Source of the DNA: VBDM01 sp035519135
Lineage (GTDB): Bacteria; Pseudomonadota; Gammaproteobacteria; Burkholderiales; SG8-39
Length of the DNA: 64,000 nucleotides
Assembly (NCBI GenBank): GCA_035519135.1
Contig: DATIWX010000026.1
Span: 1-64,000 of the forward strand
Direction of reading: 5' to 3'
Shown here: positions 60,427-64,000 of the stretch, in pieces
How positions within the stretch are numbered: the first letter of the stretch is position 1
Layout of the letters: each line of letters opens with the position of its first letter
Translations under genes and position numbers: made by a program
Notes under the pieces: model-generated
What the model was told of the DNA's origin: nothing
The model's input: the letters and a program-made list of their open reading frames with translations, nothing else
The model's database searches: none

Positions 60427-61048
60427 GAGATCGATACTGTTTGCAGTCCTGCTCGCCCTGAGCGGCGGCGCGTCATCTGCGACGAGCGCGGCACCGACGA
60501 TCCTGGTCTACGGGGACAGCCTCTCCGCGGCCTACGGGATACCGCAAAGCGCGGGCTGGGTGGCCTTGCTCGGCGAGCGCCTGAAGCAGCGCAAGTCGAA
60601 TTATACCGTGGTGAACGCGAGCATCAGCGGCGAGACCTCGGCCGGCGGCGCGGCGCGCATCGGCACGGCGCTCGCTTCCAGCAAGCCCGCCATCGTCATC
60701 GTCGAGCTGGGCGGCAACGACGGGCTGCGCGGACTGCCGGTGGCGCAGATGAAGGCGAACCTCGCCAAGGTCGTCCAGGCGTCGAAGCGCGAGGGAGCGC
60801 GCGTGCTGCTGGTGGGGCTGCGCCTGCCGCCGAACTACGGCGTGCCCTACGTCAACCAGTTCCGCGCCGCCTTCGGGGAAGTCGCGCGCGAGGAGCGCGT
60901 CGCCTTCGTGCCCTTCCTCCTGGAAGGTCTCGACCAGCGCGAGCAGTTCCAGGCGGACAACATCCATCCGACCGCGGTGGCGCAGCCGATACTGCTGGAG
61001 AACGTGTGGAAGAAGCTCGCGGCGATGGTGGTGGTGCCGCCTAACTGA
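60425..61048 (+). CDS. tesA: Periplasmic GDSL arylesterase/lysophospholipase TesA
   Basis: The 207-residue protein has a signal peptide (SILFAVLLALSGGASSA), the GDSL motif at residues 30-33 with Ser32, GGNDGLRG for block III and the catalytic DNIHPTAVAQ near the end. GAGAGGA precedes the ATG but lies inside the opposite ybbA frame. The 3' end overlaps selD by 8 bp, tail to tail. Confidence 0.93.
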   Translation: MRSILFAVLLALSGGASSATSAAPTILVYGDSLSAAYGIPQSAGWVALLGERLKQRKSNYTVVNASISGETSAGGAARIGTALASSKPAIVIVELGGNDGLRGLPVAQMKANLAKVVQASKREGARVLLVGLRLPPNYGVPYVNQFRAAFGEVAREERVAFVPFLLEGLDQREQFQADNIHPTAVAQPILLENVWKKLAAMVVVPPN

Positions 61049-62093
61049 CCGTCACCACGGCTGCGCCCGCGCGCATTGCGCCGATGCGGCGGGCGGCGGA
61101 GAAGCCCTGGCGCCGAAATTCCTCGAGCACGCGATCTTCCGCCGCGGGCGCACACGCGACCAGCAAGCCCCCGCTCGTCTGCGGGTCGCCGAGGAGCTTC
61201 CGCTTCCACTCCGGCGAATCCGCGGGCATCCGCACTTCGTGCCCGTAGCCCTTCCAGTTGCGGTCCGATGCGCCGGTCGCGGTGCCTTCTTTCACCCATT
61301 CGAGCGCCTCGGGAATCACCGGCAGGTCGTCGAAGCGCACCCCGGCGCCGAGCTTCGATCCGCGGCAGATCTCGAGCAGGTGTCCCGCGAGTCCGAAGCC
61401 GGTGACGTCGGTGAGCGCGTGCACGTCTTCCATCTCCGCCAGTGCGGTCCCCGGCGTGTTGAGCTGGGTCGTGACTTCGACCATCTGCCGGTAGCCTTCG
61501 GCGGATAGCTTGCCCTTCTTCAGCGCGGCCGAAAGGATCCCTACGCCGAGCGGCTTGCCGAGGATGAGCACGTCGCCCGCGCGCGCCCGGTCGTTGCGCT
61601 TCACCTTCTTCGGGTGCACCAGCCCGATCGCCACCAGGCCGTAGATCGGCTCGAGCGTGTCGATCGAATGCCCGCCGGCGACCGGGATGCCCGCCTGCGC
61701 GCACACCGACTCGCCGCCCGCGATGATCCGCTGGATGACTTCGACGGGCATCTTGTCGAGCGGCATGCCGACGATGGCGAGCGCGAAGATCGGCTTGCCC
61801 CCCATCGCGTAGACATCCGATAGCGCGTTGGTCGCGGCGATGCGGCCGAAATCGCGGGGATCGTCGACGATGGGGGTGAAGAAATCGGTGGTCGCCACGA
61901 TCGCCTGCTCGTCGTTCAGGCGATACACCGCGGCGTCGTCGCTCGATTCGATCCCGACGAGCAGGTCCTGCGGCAGCCCGCGCACCGGCGTCTTGGCGAG
62001 GATCTCCGAGAGGACCGCGGGAGCGATCTTGCAGCCGCAGCCGCCGCCGTGGGAGAACTGCGTGAGGCGGATCAAGTCGGCCGGAGCGTTCAT
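61041..62093 (-). CDS. selD: Selenide, water dikinase SelD
   Basis: SelD makes selenophosphate, the selenium donor for both SelA and SelU. The 350-residue protein has the active site HGGGCGCKIAP with Cys19 and Lys22 (Cys rather than Sec), the ATTDFFTPIVDDPRDFGRIA block (in parts ATTDFFTPIV and DDPRDFGRIA), and DVTGFGLAGHLLE. Its promoter must lie in the 20-bp gap to the divergent selU or inside selU. It is 45 kb from selAB but in the same window. Confidence 0.96.
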   Translation of the reverse strand: MNAPADLIRLTQFSHGGGCGCKIAPAVLSEILAKTPVRGLPQDLLVGIESSDDAAVYRLNDEQAIVATTDFFTPIVDDPRDFGRIAATNALSDVYAMGGKPIFALAIVGMPLDKMPVEVIQRIIAGGESVCAQAGIPVAGGHSIDTLEPIYGLVAIGLVHPKKVKRNDRARAGDVLILGKPLGVGILSAALKKGKLSAEGYRQMVEVTTQLNTPGTALAEMEDVHALTDVTGFGLAGHLLEICRGSKLGAGVRFDDLPVIPEALEWVKEGTATGASDRNWKGYGHEVRMPADSPEWKRKLLGDPQTSGGLLVACAPAAEDRVLEEFRRQGFSAARRIGAMRAGAAVVTVS

Positions 62094-62113
62094 GGAATAA
62101 AATCGAGGGCGGA

Positions 62114-63166
62114 ATGAAACGCGCGAACGCCGTCACGGTAGCACAGCTCGATACCTTTGACGAGGTCATCGACGTGCGCTCGCCCTCGGAATTTTCCCTC
62201 GATCACGTGCCCGACGCGGTGAACTGCCCGGTGCTCGACGACGCGGAGCGGGCCGAGGTCGGCACGCTCTACAAACGGGTCTCGCCGTTCGACGCGAAGA
62301 AAATCGGCGCCGCCCTCGTATCCAAGAACATCGGCCGGCATATCGACCAGCATTTCCGCGGGCGCGAGCGCAGCTGGCGCCCGCTCGTCTACTGCTGGCG
62401 CGGCGGCCAGCGCTCGGCCTCGATGGCGCACGTGCTGCGCGAGGTGGGCTGGGAGGCGGCGACGCTGGAGGGCGGCTACCGGGCGTACCGGCGCGAGGTC
62501 CTGGCGCAGCTCGACCGGCTTCCGGGACAATTCCGCTTCCGGGTGCTGTGCGGCGCCACCGGGACCGGCAAGAGCCGGCTGCTGGAAGCGCTGGCGGCGA
62601 AGGGCGCGCAGGTGCTCGACCTGGAGCGGCTCGCCCGCCATCGCGGTTCGCTGCTCGGGGAGCTGCCCGACGAGCCGCAGCCTTCGCAGAAGATGTTCGA
62701 CAGCCTGGTGTGGAAGGCGCTCAAAGGCTTCGATTCCGGCCGGCCCGTCCATGTCGAGGCCGAGAGCAAGAAGATCGGCCAGCTGCAGGTGCCCGGAAGG
62801 CTCCTCGAGCGCATGCGCGAGGGCGAGTGCGTGCGCCTGGAGGTTCCCGCCGCGGAGCGGGTGCGCTTTCTCATCGGGGAATACAGGCACTTCCTTACGG
62901 AGCCCGCGCGGCTCAAGGAGAAGCTGAAACGCCTGACCACCCACTATGGCCATGCGGTGGTCGACCGCTGGCTGTCGCAGATCGACTCGGGCGCGTGGCC
63001 GGACCTGGTCGCGGACCTGTTGCACACTCACTACGACCCTTCTTACTTGCGCGCGACCACGCGAAACTATTTGCATTATGATAGCGGCCGGCAGCTTTCC
63101 CTCGAACGGCTCGACGAGGCCGGGATCGAAAGCGTCGCCGCGGAGCTCTCCCGCTCCTCGGTCTGA
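62114..63166 (+). CDS. mnmH: tRNA 2-selenouridine synthase SelU/MnmH
   Basis: SelU replaces sulfur by selenium at the wobble 2-thiouridine of some tRNAs. The 350-residue protein has an N-terminal rhodanese domain with Cys94 in VYCWRGGQRS and a P-loop domain with CGATGTGKSRLL at residues ~146-156. It is divergent from selD, the source of its substrate, with 20 bp between the starts. Confidence 0.95.
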   Translation: MKRANAVTVAQLDTFDEVIDVRSPSEFSLDHVPDAVNCPVLDDAERAEVGTLYKRVSPFDAKKIGAALVSKNIGRHIDQHFRGRERSWRPLVYCWRGGQRSASMAHVLREVGWEAATLEGGYRAYRREVLAQLDRLPGQFRFRVLCGATGTGKSRLLEALAAKGAQVLDLERLARHRGSLLGELPDEPQPSQKMFDSLVWKALKGFDSGRPVHVEAESKKIGQLQVPGRLLERMREGECVRLEVPAAERVRFLIGEYRHFLTEPARLKEKLKRLTTHYGHAVVDRWLSQIDSGAWPDLVADLLHTHYDPSYLRATTRNYLHYDSGRQLSLERLDEAGIESVAAELSRSSV

Positions 63167-63195
63167 GCTGGAGGAGATCGGGAGGGGGAGATGCA

Positions 63196-64000
63196 ATGTT
63201 CTTCAGGCAGCTTTTCGATCCGGCATCGTCCACGCTTACGTACCTGATCGCGGACGACACCAGCCACGAGGCGGTCATCATCGACCCGGTCGCCGAGCAG
63301 GCGGAGCGCGACGTGCGCCTGCTGCGCGAGCACGGCCTCACACTCACGTACACGCTGGAAACGCACGTGCACGCCGACCACGTGACCGCGGCGCAGGCCC
63401 TGAAGCAGGCGACCGGCGCGCGGACGGCGGTGTGTCGCGACTGCAATGCGCAGGGCTACGACCGCCTGCTGCAGGACGGCGACGTGATTCTCTTCGGCAA
63501 GGAGGAGATCCTCACCATCGCCACGCCCGGGCACACGCCGGGAAGCGTGTCGTACCTGTGGCGCGACCGCGTGTTTACCGGCGACACCCTGCTGATCGGC
63601 GGTTGCGGGCGCACCGATTTCCAGAACGGCAGCGCCGAGGCCCTGTGGCACAGCATCACCGAGAAGCTCTTCCGGCTCGATGAGCAGGTTCTCGTCTACC
63701 CGGGTCACGACTACAAGGGCCGCAGGGTAAGCAGCATCGGCGAGGAAAAACGCCTGAACGCGCGCGTCGCCGGAAAGACCCGCGACGAGTTCCTCTCCAT
63801 CATGAAGAACCTCAAGCTACCGCTGCCCGCGCGCATTCACGAAGCCGTGCCTTCCAACCTCGGGGCGGGCGCCGACCAGCCCGCGGTCGGACGCGCTTCC
63901 GAGCAGTGGGCCGAGCTCGAAGACCGGGTCGCCCTGCAGAACGTTTCGGCGCAGCAGCTCGCCGAGGCGCTGCGCACCCCGGGAATACATCTCCTCGACG
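63196..64000 (+). CDS. Persulfide dioxygenase (ETHE1-like) fused to rhodanese, 3' truncated
   Basis: The frame runs from ATG 63196 (GGAGG upstream) off the right edge, giving 268 residues. The metallo-beta-lactamase iron site is THVHADH (His57, His59, Asp61, His62), then TPGHTPGS, GCGRTDFQNGS and VYPGHDYKGR. A second domain starts near VSAQQLAEALRTPGIHLLD, typical of the start of a C-terminal rhodanese domain. The family oxidises glutathione persulfide to sulfite. It follows mnmH by 29 bp. Confidence 0.9.
   Translation, partial: MFFRQLFDPASSTLTYLIADDTSHEAVIIDPVAEQAERDVRLLREHGLTLTYTLETHVHADHVTAAQALKQATGARTAVCRDCNAQGYDRLLQDGDVILFGKEEILTIATPGHTPGSVSYLWRDRVFTGDTLLIGGCGRTDFQNGSAEALWHSITEKLFRLDEQVLVYPGHDYKGRRVSSIGEEKRLNARVAGKTRDEFLSIMKNLKLPLPARIHEAVPSNLGAGADQPAVGRASEQWAELEDRVALQNVSAQQLAEALRTPGIHLLD

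Noticed and set aside
1..64000. CRISPR arrays, insertion sequences, prophage or integrase beside tRNA-Sec
   Set aside because: I found no regularly spaced repeats, transposase or integrase motifs, and no duplicated tRNA 3' end that would mark an att site near 13742.

Overview
The window is high-GC DNA with very tight gene packing, many 4-bp start/stop overlaps and no gene-free stretch longer than about 240 bases. It looks like a betaproteobacterium (Burkholderiales-like, possibly uncultured): it carries a Bug-family solute receptor, a DUF3305/DUF3306 formate dehydrogenase operon, YbbA/YbbP/TesA, RmuC, and a persulfide dioxygenase-rhodanese fusion. I see no phage, insertion sequence or CRISPR array. 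The taxonomic call is inference from gene content only.

Left end (1-3241): the tail of one + strand gene, then a minus-strand fluoride-resistance operon (crcB, DUF190, CPA2-type antiporter, UspA, probably a HAD phosphatase). It is preceded by a recognisable fluoride riboswitch whose 3' strand is shared with an intrinsic terminator.

Region 3242-12893: an 11-gene minus-strand tungstate/molybdate operon, tupB-tupC-tupA, an orphan ModA-like receptor, a FecCD/MolBC-type importer with its receptor, then mobB-moeA-moaD-moaE. It is divergent from a regulator made of a ModE-type HTH joined to an oxyanion-binding PBP-like domain. A perfect 20-bp inverted repeat (ATATGCA-N6-TGCATAT) lies in the divergent promoter.

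Region 12903-22915: a minus-strand formate dehydrogenase-N operon, fdnG (with in-frame UGA, Sec196, and a bSECIS hairpin), fdxH, fdnI, fdhE, selA, selB, a possible 45-aa ORF, the tRNA-Sec gene selC, a GcvH-like lipoyl-domain protein and a DsrE-like protein. selD, the 2-selenouridine synthase gene (selU/mnmH) and a persulfide dioxygenase lie at the right end (61041-64000). Both known bacterial uses of selenophosphate, Sec and selenouridine, are therefore encoded here.

Region 23155-28670: modE, modA, modB, modC and a second orphan WtpA/ModA-like receptor, with a ModE-type operator abutting the modA start codon; chrA is divergent from modE.

Region 28675-41722: a second, Cys-type formate dehydrogenase operon (DUF3305, DUF3306, poly-ferredoxin, TorD-like chaperone, Tat-target peptide, fdhA, fdhB, lipoprotein, fdhC, small exported protein), divergent from moaA-fdhD-mobA-moeA2. 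Variants of the tup operator occur upstream of fdnG and of the fdhA segment, and a weaker one lies between the DUF3305 gene and moaA. The central ~38 kb therefore reads as one metal (Mo/W), selenium and formate-oxidation island with a likely common oxyanion-responsive regulator.

Right part (41893-60426): ordinary accessory and housekeeping genes. These are an orphan LivK-type receptor, a PilH-like receiver, DUF1304, a sorbosone-dehydrogenase-type propeller, an M20 peptidase, a small-molecule catabolic/uptake cluster (Gfo/Idh/MocA, creatininase family, cupin, 2-hydroxyacid dehydrogenase, Bug receptor, family-3 receptor), a PEBP protein with a translationally coupled upstream ORF, AzlCD, cytochrome b561, nitroreductase, RmuC, truncated globin, and YbbP/YbbA/TesA.
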